Assembly (NCBI RefSeq): GCF_000411255.1 | Contig: NZ_KE150412.1 | Coordinates: 3,142,842-3,206,841 of the forward strand | Reading direction: 5' to 3' | Source of the DNA: Paenibacillus sp. HGH0039 | GTDB taxonomy: Bacteria; Bacillota; Bacilli; Paenibacillales; NBRC-103111 | Length of the DNA: 64,000 bases | Shown: piece by piece, positions 8,719-17,667 of the stretch | Layout of the letters: every line of letters begins with the position of its first letter | Position numbering within the stretch: position 1 is the stretch's first letter | Made by a program: the position numbers and the translations under genes | The notes under the pieces: model-generated | The model's input: the letters and a program-made list of their open reading frames with translations, nothing else | Databases searched by the model: none | What the model was told of the DNA's origin: nothing

Positions 8719-11271
8719 ATGAACCGAAAATTTCGATATAAATGGATGTATGGATGGCTCGGGATTGTACTGCTCGTATGGACCGTCGGCATATCGAATG
8801 TACAGGCGTATCCGGTTTCCAGCGATCCTTTGCGGGTGAAACAAACCTATTTGGATGACATACATATGGATGAAGGCTGGGCGCAGGCAGGCGATAGCGA
8901 TGAACCCGTCATCGTGGCGGTCGTGGATACGGGCGTCGATCTGACGCATCCCGATCTGGAAGGCAGACTCGTCCCCGGAGCGAACCTGCTTAATCCGCAG
9001 GAGAAGCCCCAGGACGATAACGGCCACGGTACGAACGTGGCCGGGATTATCGCCGCCAAGATGAACAACGACAAAGGCATCGCCGGCATCGCGCCCAACG
9101 CGAAAATTATGCCGATCAAGGCATTGGAAGCGGACGGTACGGGCGGGGAGACCAAGCTCGGCGAAGGCATTCGTTATGCCGTCGATCACGGAGCCAAGAT
9201 CGTCGTGCTCTCGCTGGGCTTGAACAAATATTCAAGCTTCATGGCCGGCACGGTCCGCTACGCCGAGGAGCGCGGCGTGCTTCTCGTCGCCGCCTCCGGC
9301 AACGAAGGCGGCAGCGTGAAGTATCCCGCCGCGTACCCGACGGTGCTCGGGGTAGGCGGCATGACCTCCGCGCGCCTCGCGGACGACCGGTCGAACTACG
9401 GACCGGATCTTGACCTCGTGGCGCCTTGGCAGGTGTACACCACCGCCAAAGGCGGAGGCTACGAGAGCAAGGAGGGCACGTCGATGGCCGCTCCGCAGGT
9501 GGCGGGCGCTGCGGCGCTGTTATGGGGCCGCGCCCCTTACCTGGAGCCCTGGCAGCTCAGGGAGCTCATCAAGCAGACGGCGGAGGATCTGGAATCGCCC
9601 GGATGGGATGCGACAACAGGCTTCGGGCTCCTGCGGGTAGACCGGCTGATGAAGGAGCCGCTTCTGAGCGACCGTTTCGAGCCGAACGACGATTCGGGTC
9701 ATGCGCCCATGCTGCCCGTACACACTCTCATCCATGCGGATTTCAGCTCCGGCAAAGATACCGATTGGTTTACACTGGATAGTCCTTACGACGGTTTTGT
9801 GAAGCTTGTCTTAAAAACAAGTGACGCTAGTCCTGTTTCTATTCGGTACTTTCGGGATAATAAAGAGGCAGAAGAGGTTTTCACCACGGACCCTCAGAAT
9901 CCGGTTGTGACTCTGCCTGTTCAGAAGGGAAAGAGCAAAATCGCGGCAAGTCTTCTGGATCCGGGTAGAGCAGGGGCAGTCCTGTATACGCTGCAGACCG
10001 ATTTCCAGATTTATCAAGACGCTTTTGAAGATAACGACCATCAGTATAAAGCGACTTCCCTGCCTGCGAGAAGCCAGATTGTGAAGGGCACCTTTCATCA
10101 GGAGAACGATCAGGATTGGTTTATGATTTCTTTTAAGAAATCCGGTACTCTCCGCTTGAAAACTTCCGTGGATACCGCTAGAATAGACCCGGTAGTATTG
10201 ATTCAGAAAAAGGGAGAAAAATCGACAACTTTTGACCAGTTTGGAGAAGGAGCGACCGAGGCGACCCCTCTTATGAATGTCACGCCAGGCGACTATTACA
10301 TCCGGATCAGCAATGTGAAGGACAATACGCAGCCGGTGATGGGGGAGTATACGCTATCGGTTGATTATACACCTAAGCTGATTGACCCGAATGAACCCAA
10401 TAATAAGCCCTACCAGGCTACGACACTGACACTTCATGAAGATCGTCCCGGCGTTATAGAGAGTGCTTCGGATTTGGATTGGTTTCAATTCCGGCTGGAG
10501 CAGGAAAGTCTGGTGCAGCTGAAGTTCGGCTCTCTCCAGCGGGGATGCGATATGGCGTTCACGCTGTACGATCACACCCTGAAGGAGCTCGACAGCAAGA
10601 GCAGCGAAGGGTCTGCCGAGAATCTCGTTCTTGACAGGCGCTTGCCGGCAGGCTTGTATTATATCAAGCTGCAGAGTGACAGGGCTGCGACTCAGCAGAT
10701 GTATCAGCTGAATGCGGCCGCACAGCCTCTCGTTGCCGGATTTTCCGATATTCACGGACATTGGGCCGAGAAGGCTATCGCAGACCTGGCCAGCAGGCAT
10801 GTTATCGACGGAGACGGGAGCTACAAATTTTACCCTGACCTGCCGATCACCCGCGCACAGGCCGCTGTAATGCTGGCGAACGGATTCCGCCTGGATAAGA
10901 ACAGGCCGGTCGATTATCCGGATCTCAGCAGCAGCCATTGGGCCTATGATTCCATTGCAAGGACAACAATGGCCGGTTACATGGACGGGTATGAGGATGG
11001 GCATTTCCGGCCGGATCAGCCTCTGACCCGGATGGAAATGACGCAAGTGATTGCGAATACGATGCAAATGGCAGGCAAATACCGCGGGCGTTCTCCTTTC
11101 TTGGACGTTAACGACCGGTATTGGGGCGTCGGCATTCTGAAGCAAATGTCCGGGGACGGCTGGATTCGGGGATTCCCGGATGGGACTTACCGCCCTGACA
11201 ATCAAGCGACCCGGGCCGAATTTGCAGCCCTTTTGTCCCGGTTTTCGAATGTTTTCGGGAGGAAGAGGTAG
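8719..11271 (+). CDS. Secreted subtilisin-like (S8) serine protease with PPC repeats and three SLH domains
   Basis: This is a cell-surface serine endopeptidase. A signal peptide covers about residues 1-30 (ending NVQA). The S8 catalytic triad is intact: Asp70 in VAVVDTGVD, His103 in NGHGTNVAG and Ser255 in GTSMAAPQ. Three pre-peptidase C-terminal (PPC) beta domains follow, each opening with an E(P/D)N(D/N) motif near residues 323, 440 and 555. Three SLH domains fill about residues 675-850, so the enzyme should be held by the pyruvylated wall polymer made by the csaB operon downstream. Only about 35 residues separate the signal peptide from the catalytic domain, too few for a normal I9 inhibitory propeptide. 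ATG 8719 follows AGAGGA. The DUF1146 gene starts 4 bases after the stop. Confidence 0.9.
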   Translation: MNRKFRYKWMYGWLGIVLLVWTVGISNVQAYPVSSDPLRVKQTYLDDIHMDEGWAQAGDSDEPVIVAVVDTGVDLTHPDLEGRLVPGANLLNPQEKPQDDNGHGTNVAGIIAAKMNNDKGIAGIAPNAKIMPIKALEADGTGGETKLGEGIRYAVDHGAKIVVLSLGLNKYSSFMAGTVRYAEERGVLLVAASGNEGGSVKYPAAYPTVLGVGGMTSARLADDRSNYGPDLDLVAPWQVYTTAKGGGYESKEGTSMAAPQVAGAAALLWGRAPYLEPWQLRELIKQTAEDLESPGWDATTGFGLLRVDRLMKEPLLSDRFEPNDDSGHAPMLPVHTLIHADFSSGKDTDWFTLDSPYDGFVKLVLKTSDASPVSIRYFRDNKEAEEVFTTDPQNPVVTLPVQKGKSKIAASLLDPGRAGAVLYTLQTDFQIYQDAFEDNDHQYKATSLPARSQIVKGTFHQENDQDWFMISFKKSGTLRLKTSVDTARIDPVVLIQKKGEKSTTFDQFGEGATEATPLMNVTPGDYYIRISNVKDNTQPVMGEYTLSVDYTPKLIDPNEPNNKPYQATTLTLHEDRPGVIESASDLDWFQFRLEQESLVQLKFGSLQRGCDMAFTLYDHTLKELDSKSSEGSAENLVLDRRLPAGLYYIKLQSDRAATQQMYQLNAAAQPLVAGFSDIHGHWAEKAIADLASRHVIDGDGSYKFYPDLPITRAQAAVMLANGFRLDKNRPVDYPDLSSSHWAYDSIARTTMAGYMDGYEDGHFRPDQPLTRMEMTQVIANTMQMAGKYRGRSPFLDVNDRYWGVGILKQMSGDGWIRGFPDGTYRPDNQATRAEFAALLSRFSNVFGRKR

Positions 11272-11275
11272 AAAC

Positions 11276-11527
11276 ATGTCGAATATGGAAGAACTGACAA
11301 CTGTTGTTCCGCAAATGCCCCTGATCAATATTGTTGTATATTTAGCCGCCGTGGGACTGTCGTGGTGGGCACTCCAGCAGTTCCGATTCGACGTGCTGCT
11401 GAAGCAGCCGCGAAGTCCCGCAGCCAAGATGCTGCAAGTGTTTATGTCCATCGGACTCGGTTACCTGGTAGCCAGTTTTTTCTTGAAGTATCTGGAATGG
11501 TCTGTAGGATTAAACGGAATTTTTTGA
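11276..11527 (+). CDS. DUF1146 family small membrane protein (YwzB-like)
   Basis: An 83-aa protein with two membrane helices (about residues 13-32 and 50-70) and the family core SWWALQQFRFD. Function is unknown. B. subtilis ywzB likewise sits just upstream of murA, which supports the assignment. The ATG at 11276 is preceded by GGAGGAAGAGG inside the protease gene end. Longer readings begin inside the protease gene and are not supported. It is probably co-transcribed with the protease and may share function with cell-envelope genes, but nothing in the sequence shows what it does. Confidence 0.85.
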   Translation: MSNMEELTTVVPQMPLINIVVYLAAVGLSWWALQQFRFDVLLKQPRSPAAKMLQVFMSIGLGYLVASFFLKYLEWSVGLNGIF

Positions 11528-11692
11528 CATTTTGTCGAATAACATCGCTTAGACTTGTAAACAATGGTAGTACAACGGTGCCAAACCCAGACCCCATTCC
11601 GAACTGTATGAATGGTGTGTTCATGACGACATAGACCGACAGTCACGTTTTACCCGATTTAGAACGATAAATTAAGACGCGGAGGGACCGAG
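11524..11692 (+). promoter_or_regulatory. murA upstream region with candidate promoter and hairpin
   Basis: The stretch starts with TTGACA (11524-11529) and a Spo0A-box heptamer TGTCGAA (11533-11539). A weak -10 (TAGACT, 11550-11555) lies 20 bases after the -35, a spacing seen at some Spo0A-activated promoters. Further on, CCATTC and GAATGG (about 11596-11617) form a hairpin. A segment at about 11590-11606 resembles the conserved loop of 5S rRNA. GGAGGGACC before the ATG is the murA ribosome binding site. The promoter call is tentative. Confidence 0.3.
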
Positions 11693-13015
11693 ATGAGCAA
11701 AATTATCGTCCGCGGTGGCCGTAAATTAGCCGGCAAGATTAAAGTTAACGGCGCCAAAAACGCTGTACTGCCCATCATTGCGGCATCAATTTTGGCTGCG
11801 GAAGGAGAAAGTGTCATACATGACGCTCCTCCGCTTGACGATGTACTTGTAATTAACAAAGTACTTAGAAGCCTGGGCCTGCAGCTCAGCTATCATAATC
11901 ACAGCGTGAAAGTAAACGCTCAAGCGATCGAAACGTGCGAAGCTTCTTACGAGCTCGTTCGTAAAATGCGGGCTTCTTTTCTCGTGATGGGACCACTTTT
12001 GGCCCGCCTGGGCAAAGCCCGTATCTCCCTTCCGGGGGGATGTGCTATCGGCACGCGCCCGATCGACCAGCACCTGAAAGGCTTTGAAGCCATGGGAGCG
12101 GAGATCGAGCTGGGTCAAGGCTACATCGAAGCCAGGGTGGAGAAACGCCTCAAAGGCGCGAAGATCTACCTCGACGTCGCTAGTGTAGGCGCTACCGAGA
12201 ACATCATGATGGCCGCTACTCTGGCCGAGGGCACGACGATTATTGAAAACGCGGCGAAAGAGCCCGAAATCGTCGATCTGGCCAACTACTTGAATGCGAT
12301 GGGCGCAGTTGTCCGGGGTGCCGGTACCGGTGTCATCCGCATTGAAGGCGTGGAAAAAATGAAGGGCGCGGTACATAGCGTCATACCGGACCGTATCGAA
12401 GCGGGTACTTATATGATCGCCGCTGCGATTACACGCAGTGAACTGTACGTGGAAGGCGCCATCGGCGATCACCTGCGCCCTGTGATTTCGAAGCTGCAGG
12501 AAATGGGCGTACACGTGGAAGAGGACGAGAACGGAATTCTCGTCCGTGCCGACAAACCTTTGCGCGCGGCCGACATCAAGACACTGCCGTATCCCGGCTT
12601 CCCCACGGATATGCAGTCTCAGATGATGGCGCTCCAGCTGGTTGCGGACGGCACGAGCCTGGTTACCGAGACGGTATTCGAGAACCGGTTCATGCACGTG
12701 GACGAATTTATGCTCATGAACGCCTCGATTAAAGTCGACGGCCGTACGGCTGTCGTGAGCGGCAGCAATAAGCTTAAGGGCGCCAAAGTTTGTGCGACCG
12801 ACCTCCGCGCGGGTGCCGCTTTGATTCTGGCCGCTCTTGTAGCCGAGGGAGAGACCGAGATTACCGGACTTCACCATATCGACCGGGGATACGTGGATAT
12901 TACCTCCGCGCTCCGTTCAGTGGGTGCCGATATTCAACGGGTCGTCCCGCAGGAAGAAGAACAGGAGATACCGCAAGAAATCGGACTGTTCGCCGTTCAG
13001 CCCACCTGGGCTTAA
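11693..13015 (+). CDS. murA: UDP-N-acetylglucosamine 1-carboxyvinyltransferase
   Basis: MurA transfers enolpyruvate from PEP to UDP-GlcNAc, the first committed step of peptidoglycan synthesis in the cytoplasm. The 440-aa protein shows [15 protein letters not shown] near the N terminus, with the conserved Lys-Asn pair, and the catalytic Cys117 in [12 protein letters not shown], so it should be fosfomycin-sensitive by the usual rule. The C-terminal part keeps [13 protein letters not shown]. Strong GGAGGGACC site before the ATG. Upstream DUF1146 and downstream spoIID reproduce the B. subtilis order and suggest the MurAA rather than MurAB paralogue. The last 25 residues are acidic and nonconserved. 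Confidence 0.96.
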   Translation: MSKIIVRGGRKLAGKIKVNGAKNAVLPIIAASILAAEGESVIHDAPPLDDVLVINKVLRSLGLQLSYHNHSVKVNAQAIETCEASYELVRKMRASFLVMGPLLARLGKARISLPGGCAIGTRPIDQHLKGFEAMGAEIELGQGYIEARVEKRLKGAKIYLDVASVGATENIMMAATLAEGTTIIENAAKEPEIVDLANYLNAMGAVVRGAGTGVIRIEGVEKMKGAVHSVIPDRIEAGTYMIAAAITRSELYVEGAIGDHLRPVISKLQEMGVHVEEDENGILVRADKPLRAADIKTLPYPGFPTDMQSQMMALQLVADGTSLVTETVFENRFMHVDEFMLMNASIKVDGRTAVVSGSNKLKGAKVCATDLRAGAALILAALVAEGETEITGLHHIDRGYVDITSALRSVGADIQRVVPQEEEQEIPQEIGLFAVQPTWA

Positions 13016-13063
13016 GCACTGTGCTTTCATGATCCGTTAAAGGATCCAATCAGATATAAGGAA

Positions 13064-13097
13064 AGCCGGCTCTCCTATCGGAGGGCCGGTTTTTTCG
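13064..13097 (+). terminator. Intrinsic terminator after murA
   Basis: CCGGCTCTCC and GGAGGGCCGG form a ten-pair stem around TATC, followed by TTTTTTCG. Confidence 0.9.
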
Positions 13098-13240
13098 TTC
13101 TAATCTAGTAAATACCTTCATAAGATGAGAGTAATCCCGTTCCGCAGAGAGAGGACGATTGGAGCATCCATTCCTTAAGGGCGGCTCCTGGCTATCCTTC
13201 TCGATACTAAGACGGAACGGAACATTTACGGAGGCCATCT

Positions 13241-14281
13241 ATGAACTTTAAGAGACGTTCAAAGCTCAAACAGCCGGCACTGCTTTGGACGGGCATTGCG
13301 GTTTCGGGTTTGCTGCTGGTCACCGTTTTGCTTCCCGCCGTGGTCGTCAAACAGCAAACCGGCACTTTTGCGGATCCTCATGACACCGAAGCAGTCTCTT
13401 CATCCGCCGGCATGGTTATGGTTCCGGTCTACCTCTCCAAGCAGAAGCAGATTCAGACGGTAAGTCTGGAGCAGTATGTGAAAGGAGTTGTGGCGGCGGA
13501 GATGCCTGCGGAGTTTTCGGAAGAGGCTCTCAAAGCTCAGGCGATTGCGGCGCGTACTTATATCGTACGCCGGATTTTAACGGGAGATTTCAGCAACGTC
13601 CCCGTCAAGGAAGCATGGGTCACGGACACGATTCAGCATCAGGCCTACCTGACCGATGACCAGCTTCAGAAACAATGGACAGGCAAGGCGTACGAGTCGA
13701 ACAGCAAAAAGATCGACGCCGCCGTAAAGGCTACGGCCGATCTCATTCTTACCTACGAGGGGAAGCCCATTCAGGCCACATTTTTCTCCACTTCCAACGG
13801 GTATACGGAGGATGTCCGCAATGTGTGGGGGTCCGATGTTCCTTATCTGAAGTCGGTCAGCAGCCCATGGGACGAGAAGCTTTCGCCCAAATTCAAACAA
13901 ACCGTAACCCTTTCCTATAAAGACATTCTTCAAAAGATGGGGCTTCCGGCTTCATCGTCCTTAAATTTGGGCAGCATAAAAGTTCTGGAACGGACGGAAT
14001 CCAAACGGGTCAAGACCGCCATGATAGCGGGCAAAGCATTTACGGGAAAAGAAATAAGAGAGAAACTGGGTCTCAACTCTACCGATTTTGAAGCGGCTTT
14101 GAGCGGATCGGATTGGACATTTACGGTAAAAGGGTACGGACATGGAGTCGGAATGAGCCAGTGGGGAGCGAACGGAATGGCCAAAGAAGGAAAGAAAGCC
14201 GCGGAAATCGCCTCTTATTATTATCCCGGCGCAAAGCTGACTTCCGCTTCCACTCTACTGAACAAGAAAACTCAAAAATAA
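13241..14281 (+). CDS. spoIID: Stage II sporulation protein D, lytic transglycosylase of the engulfment complex
   Basis: SpoIID cleaves peptidoglycan glycan strands during forespore engulfment, working with SpoIIM and SpoIIP in the mother-cell membrane. The 346-aa protein has one N-terminal membrane anchor (about residues 14-36) and the SpoIID core EQYVKGVVAAEMPAEF, in which Glu87 corresponds to the essential Glu of the B. subtilis enzyme, then ALKAQAIAARTY. A late GHGVGMSQWGA motif is also typical. ATG follows ACGGAGG. murA lies upstream behind a terminator and spoIIQ directly downstream, as in B. subtilis. A SigE promoter would be expected, but I could not place one with confidence. Confidence 0.95.
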   Translation: MNFKRRSKLKQPALLWTGIAVSGLLLVTVLLPAVVVKQQTGTFADPHDTEAVSSSAGMVMVPVYLSKQKQIQTVSLEQYVKGVVAAEMPAEFSEEALKAQAIAARTYIVRRILTGDFSNVPVKEAWVTDTIQHQAYLTDDQLQKQWTGKAYESNSKKIDAAVKATADLILTYEGKPIQATFFSTSNGYTEDVRNVWGSDVPYLKSVSSPWDEKLSPKFKQTVTLSYKDILQKMGLPASSSLNLGSIKVLERTESKRVKTAMIAGKAFTGKEIREKLGLNSTDFEAALSGSDWTFTVKGYGHGVGMSQWGANGMAKEGKKAAEIASYYYPGAKLTSASTLLNKKTQK

Positions 14282-14358
14282 GACCTGCTAGAATTTCTTT
14301 AGGGCAAATGTATAAAACTCTCAAACGTGTCAACAATGGTTATTGAGGTGATAACCAT

Positions 14359-15105
14359 ATGAGAGATGGTAAACAAGAGTTTCAGAACAAGGAAGAAGCT
14401 CCCCAAACTGTAACGGGAGCAGGAAATGTCCCTAACTCCGCATGGAAGAGATTTTTGGCCAAAAAGTGGGTTTTCCCGGCAACTTATGTAGCGGCAGCGG
14501 CAATTATCTTAACCTTAATGTGGGTCTATCAGGATGCGGTTAAGAAACCGGTCGCAACGAATACGCCGGCTGATTCCGTTCAATCCGATAAACCTGCTGG
14601 TGAAACGGCTAACAAAGACAATGCCGTTCCCGTAGGTGCCAAAACCGAAAGCATTCAATGGCCGGTAAAAGACCGCAGCCAAGTAACGATTTCGCTTCCG
14701 TCCTACGACAGCAAAGGCAGCAATGAAGCCAAGCAAGCGGCGATGATCGAATACGGAGATACGATTACCCCTCACGTGGGCGTCGATCTTGTCCGTGCAG
14801 ACAAGCAGGCGTTTGATGTAAGCGCGGCCCTCAGCGGTAAAGTAACCGCGGTGGACAAAAATCCGGTTGTAGGCAATCTGGTCGAGATTACGCACGACAA
14901 CGGGCTTGTAACGGTTTATCAAAGCCTTGGAGAAGTGAAAGTAGCCAAAGGCGCCGCCGTTAAACAAGGCGATGTTATCGCACAGGCCGGCCGCAACGAG
15001 CTGGAGAAGGACCAAGGCGTCCACCTTCACTTTGAAGTACGCAAAGCGGAAGACGGCACAGCTGAGCTGCCGGAGCAGCTGCTTCCGGAATTCAAACCGC
15101 AATAA
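14359..15105 (+). CDS. spoIIQ: Forespore M23/LytM-domain protein SpoIIQ
   Basis: SpoIIQ is the forespore-membrane half of the SpoIIQ-SpoIIIAH channel that links forespore and mother cell. The 248-aa protein has a short cytoplasmic N terminus, one membrane helix (about residues 38-57), a linker rich in Pro, Thr and Ala, and a LytM domain from about residue 130. The zinc motifs appear complete: His139 and Asp143 in HVGVD, and His222 with His224 in HLHFEV. B. subtilis SpoIIQ is known to lack one of these ligands. A GAGGTGATA site lies before the ATG. It sits between spoIID and spoIIID. Confidence 0.9.
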   Translation: MRDGKQEFQNKEEAPQTVTGAGNVPNSAWKRFLAKKWVFPATYVAAAAIILTLMWVYQDAVKKPVATNTPADSVQSDKPAGETANKDNAVPVGAKTESIQWPVKDRSQVTISLPSYDSKGSNEAKQAAMIEYGDTITPHVGVDLVRADKQAFDVSAALSGKVTAVDKNPVVGNLVEITHDNGLVTVYQSLGEVKVAKGAAVKQGDVIAQAGRNELEKDQGVHLHFEVRKAEDGTAELPEQLLPEFKPQ

Positions 15106-15119
15106 ATCTTTACCATATC

Positions 15120-15152
15120 GGCGGATGGGGAGAACCCTATCCGTCTTTTTTT
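15120..15152 (+). terminator. Intrinsic terminator after spoIIQ
   Basis: GGCGGATGGGG pairs with CCCTATCCGTC (two G-T pairs) around AGAA, followed by seven T. Confidence 0.85.
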
Positions 15153-15242
15153 GCCTGCATGCGGAAAACGTCCGGGGGACTAGCTTTCACCTTGTCCGTC
15201 AAAATAATTGGACGGAAATAGCTTGTCAGCGGCGGAAACAAC

Positions 15243-15270
15243 GAATATTAGGCCCTACCCCTCATATAAT
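15243..15270 (+). promoter_or_regulatory. Candidate SigE promoter of spoIIID
   Basis: GAATATT (15243-15249) matches the SigE -35 pattern KMATATT, and CATATAAT (15263-15270) matches the -10 pattern CATACAMT in seven of eight positions, with 13 bases between. It lies 34 bases before the spoIIID start. spoIIID is a known SigE target in B. subtilis. Confidence 0.7.
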
Positions 15271-15303
15271 GTACCAAACTATCCGAGTAGGGAGGCGAGG
15301 GGA

Positions 15304-15594
15304 GTGCACGATTACATCAAAGAGCGAACCATTAAGATCGGAACTTGCATCGTTGAGACGAGAAATACGGTTCGCACCATAGCGAAGGAGTTTGGCGTTT
15401 CCAAAAGCACGGTGCACAAGGATTTGACGGAGAGACTGCCGGAAATCAACCCGGAGCTGGCCAATCAGGTCAAAACGATCCTCGAATACCACAAATCGAT
15501 CCGCCATCTTAGGGGAGGGGAAGCGACCAAAATCAAATACCGCAAGACCAAACCTGTCAAATCCGCTGAACCGCTTGTTACGGTTAAATCCTGA
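15304..15594 (+). CDS. spoIIID: Sporulation transcription regulator SpoIIID
   Basis: SpoIIID is the small mother-cell DNA-binding protein that reshapes the SigE regulon and helps switch on sigK. From GTG 15304 the product is 96 aa, close to the roughly 93 aa of B. subtilis. It begins VHDYIKERTIKIG and has the helix-turn-helix ETRNTVRTIAKEFGVSKSTV followed by HKDL, then a basic C-terminal tail needed for DNA contact. GGAGGCGAGGGGA precedes the GTG; longer readings upstream would swallow the SigE promoter. mbl follows, the same order as in B. subtilis. Confidence 0.95.
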   Translation: MHDYIKERTIKIGTCIVETRNTVRTIAKEFGVSKSTVHKDLTERLPEINPELANQVKTILEYHKSIRHLRGGEATKIKYRKTKPVKSAEPLVTVKS

Positions 15595-15624
15595 CTCCCA
15601 AGCCCGCCCTTCCTTCCGGAAAAT

Positions 15625-15685
15625 TGTCGAAATTGTCCCGAAAAAAGAGGAATTTCTGTTTTTTTCTGCGAAATTAGCTTATAAT
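15625..15685 (+). promoter_or_regulatory. Candidate mbl promoter region with a Spo0A-box heptamer
   Basis: TATAAT at 15680-15685 is a consensus SigA -10, but no convincing -35 is seen at 17 bases. A perfect Spo0A-box heptamer TGTCGAA lies at 15625-15631. A single 7-mer is expected several times by chance in 64 kb, so regulation by Spo0A is only a possibility. Confidence 0.35.
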
Positions 15686-15761
15686 GAAAAATATGTATAC
15701 TATTCGAAGCACCGCTTCAGTTTATGGGGATGGACGGTTAGTTTAGGGAGGATTATTTTTC

Positions 15762-16763
15762 ATGTTAAGTAAGGATATCGGAATCGATTTGGGCACTGCG
15801 AACGTCTTGATTCATGTGAAAGGACGCGGCGTAGTGCTCGATGAGCCCTCGGTTGTGGCGATCGAAAGCGATACAAAACGCGTTCTAGCGGTCGGTGAAG
15901 AAGCCAGGAGAATGGTAGGGCGTACGCCCGGTAACATCGTGGCTATTCGCCCGCTTCGCGAAGGTGTAATCGCCGATTTTGAAATTACTGAAGCGATGTT
16001 GAAACATTTTATTTCCAAAGTTGGGGGCAAAAGCTGGTACTCACATCCTCGCATCCTCATCTGTGCGCCTACCAACATTACCTCTGTGGAACAAAAAGCA
16101 ATTCGGGAAGCGGCTGAACGCAGCGGCGCACGCGAAGTGTTTATGGAAGAAGAACCGAAAGCCGCTGCAATCGGCGCCGGAATGGATATTTACCAGCCGA
16201 GCGGCAATATGGTCGTTGATATCGGTGGAGGGACGACGGACGTGGCCGTGTTATCCATGGGTGATGTCGTCACCTCTTCCTCCATTAAGATCGCCGGCGA
16301 TAAATTCGATACGGCGATTACCAAGTACATCAAGAACAAATACAAATTGCTGATCGGCGAACGCACCTCCGAGGACATTAAGGTCCAAATCGGTACGGTA
16401 CAAGCCGACAGTGTTCAGAATGAAATGGATATCCGCGGCCGGGACATGGTATCCGGTCTTCCTTTGACGATCACGATTCGCTCCAGTGAAGTACAGGAAG
16501 CTCTGTGGGATCCGATTTCTTCTATCGTAACTGCCGCAAAAAGTGTATTGGAACGTACACCTCCGGAACTTTCTGCCGATATAATAGATAGAGGGGTTAT
16601 TTTGACAGGTGGCGGTGCCATGCTTCACGGTCTGGATCAGCTTCTGGCGGACGAGCTCAAGGTTCCCGTTCTGATTGCGGAAGACCCGATGCACTGCGTC
16701 GTCAAAGGTACGGGCATTATGCTCGACAACCTGGACAAAGTGACCAAACGAAAATTCGTATAG
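15762..16763 (+). CDS. mbl: MreB-like actin homologue Mbl, cell-shape determinant
   Basis: Mbl polymerises along the inner face of the membrane and directs lateral cell-wall synthesis with the elongation machinery. The 333-aa protein has the actin-fold nucleotide motifs: IGIDLGTANVLIHVKGRGVV at the N terminus (phosphate 1), MVVDIGGGTTDVAVLS near residue 150 (phosphate 2), and ILTGGGAMLHGLDQLL near residue 283 (adenosine). Location between spoIIID and flhO/flhP identifies it as Mbl rather than MreB or MreBH. GGGAGGATT lies 12 bases before the ATG. Length is normal. Confidence 0.95.
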   Translation: MLSKDIGIDLGTANVLIHVKGRGVVLDEPSVVAIESDTKRVLAVGEEARRMVGRTPGNIVAIRPLREGVIADFEITEAMLKHFISKVGGKSWYSHPRILICAPTNITSVEQKAIREAAERSGAREVFMEEEPKAAAIGAGMDIYQPSGNMVVDIGGGTTDVAVLSMGDVVTSSSIKIAGDKFDTAITKYIKNKYKLLIGERTSEDIKVQIGTVQADSVQNEMDIRGRDMVSGLPLTITIRSSEVQEALWDPISSIVTAAKSVLERTPPELSADIIDRGVILTGGGAMLHGLDQLLADELKVPVLIAEDPMHCVVKGTGIMLDNLDKVTKRKFV

Positions 16764-16772
16764 AGGTGACTC

Positions 16773-17591
16773 ATGCTTAGGGGATTATACACGGCGGCAT
16801 CCGGCTTGACCATGCAGCAGCGTAAACACGATACCGTGACGAACAACATTGCCAATCTCAATACACCGGGCTTCAAACAGGAAACCACTTCGGCGCGTTC
16901 CTTTCCGGAAGTTCTTATCTCGCGTATCCGCGGGGGAGAAGCCGGGGACGGTACCGTGGTGAATGTGGGCAGAATGAATACGGGCGTATTTGCCGAGGAA
17001 ACCGCCAGACTCATGGCGCAGGGTCCGCTTCAACAAACGGGAAATCCGCTTGATTATGCGCTTGTTTCCGATATTCAGGTAAACGGCTTGAAGTTCGACA
17101 ACGGCGGTAAGGCTGTAGGCCCGGACGGTACGGTCGTTTACCAACCGGAAGCGTTGTTTGTGGTCGAGAATCCGCAAGTTGCGGGCGAACGCCACTATAC
17201 GCGCAACGGCAAATTCACGGTGGATGCGGAAGGTTTCGTCGCCAATGCGGACGGTTATCGTCTTGTGGCGGCTAACGGCCAGACAGTCCGTTACGATCCG
17301 GCCAATCCGCCCATTCCGCTCGTGATGAAAGTCCAGAATCCGAATGTGCTTCTTCCGGAGGGCAACGGGCTTTTCACGGTCGGCGCGAATGACGAAGGAC
17401 AAGTTGTGGCGCTGGCGGCAGGAGATCAAGTTGAGGTCCGCAAGGGTTTCGTGGAACGCTCCAATGTGGATCCGACTCAAGCGATGGTCGATATGACGAC
17501 GGCAGCCCGTGCCTATGAAGCCAACCAGAAGATGGTCCAATTCTATGACCGCAGTATGGACAAGCTAGTAAATGACGTGGGCCGGGTATAA
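16773..17591 (+). CDS. flhO: Flagellar basal-body rod protein FlhO (FlgF/FlgG family)
   Basis: FlhO and FlhP are the distal rod proteins of Gram-positive flagella, on which the hook is built. The 272-aa product has the N-terminal rod signature LRGLYTAASGLTMQQRK and TVTNNIANLNTPGFKQ, and the matching C-terminal coiled helix VDMTTAARAYEANQKMVQFY. It starts 10 bases after mbl stops, with GAGGTGA as the binding site, so it is likely co-transcribed with mbl as in B. subtilis. Confidence 0.9.
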   Translation: MLRGLYTAASGLTMQQRKHDTVTNNIANLNTPGFKQETTSARSFPEVLISRIRGGEAGDGTVVNVGRMNTGVFAEETARLMAQGPLQQTGNPLDYALVSDIQVNGLKFDNGGKAVGPDGTVVYQPEALFVVENPQVAGERHYTRNGKFTVDAEGFVANADGYRLVAANGQTVRYDPANPPIPLVMKVQNPNVLLPEGNGLFTVGANDEGQVVALAAGDQVEVRKGFVERSNVDPTQAMVDMTTAARAYEANQKMVQFYDRSMDKLVNDVGRV

Positions 17592-17667
17592 GCAGTGGGC
17601 ATGATAAAATCCCTCTCAGGGAATGCTTTCGAAGCAGCTTTCTCCGGAAAGCTTGGAGGAGATCACG

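Noticed and set aside
15600-15660. Spo0A-controlled mbl promoter
   Set aside because: Only one heptamer without a proper -35 is seen; such heptamers occur about eight times in 64 kb by chance. Kept only as a low-confidence note.
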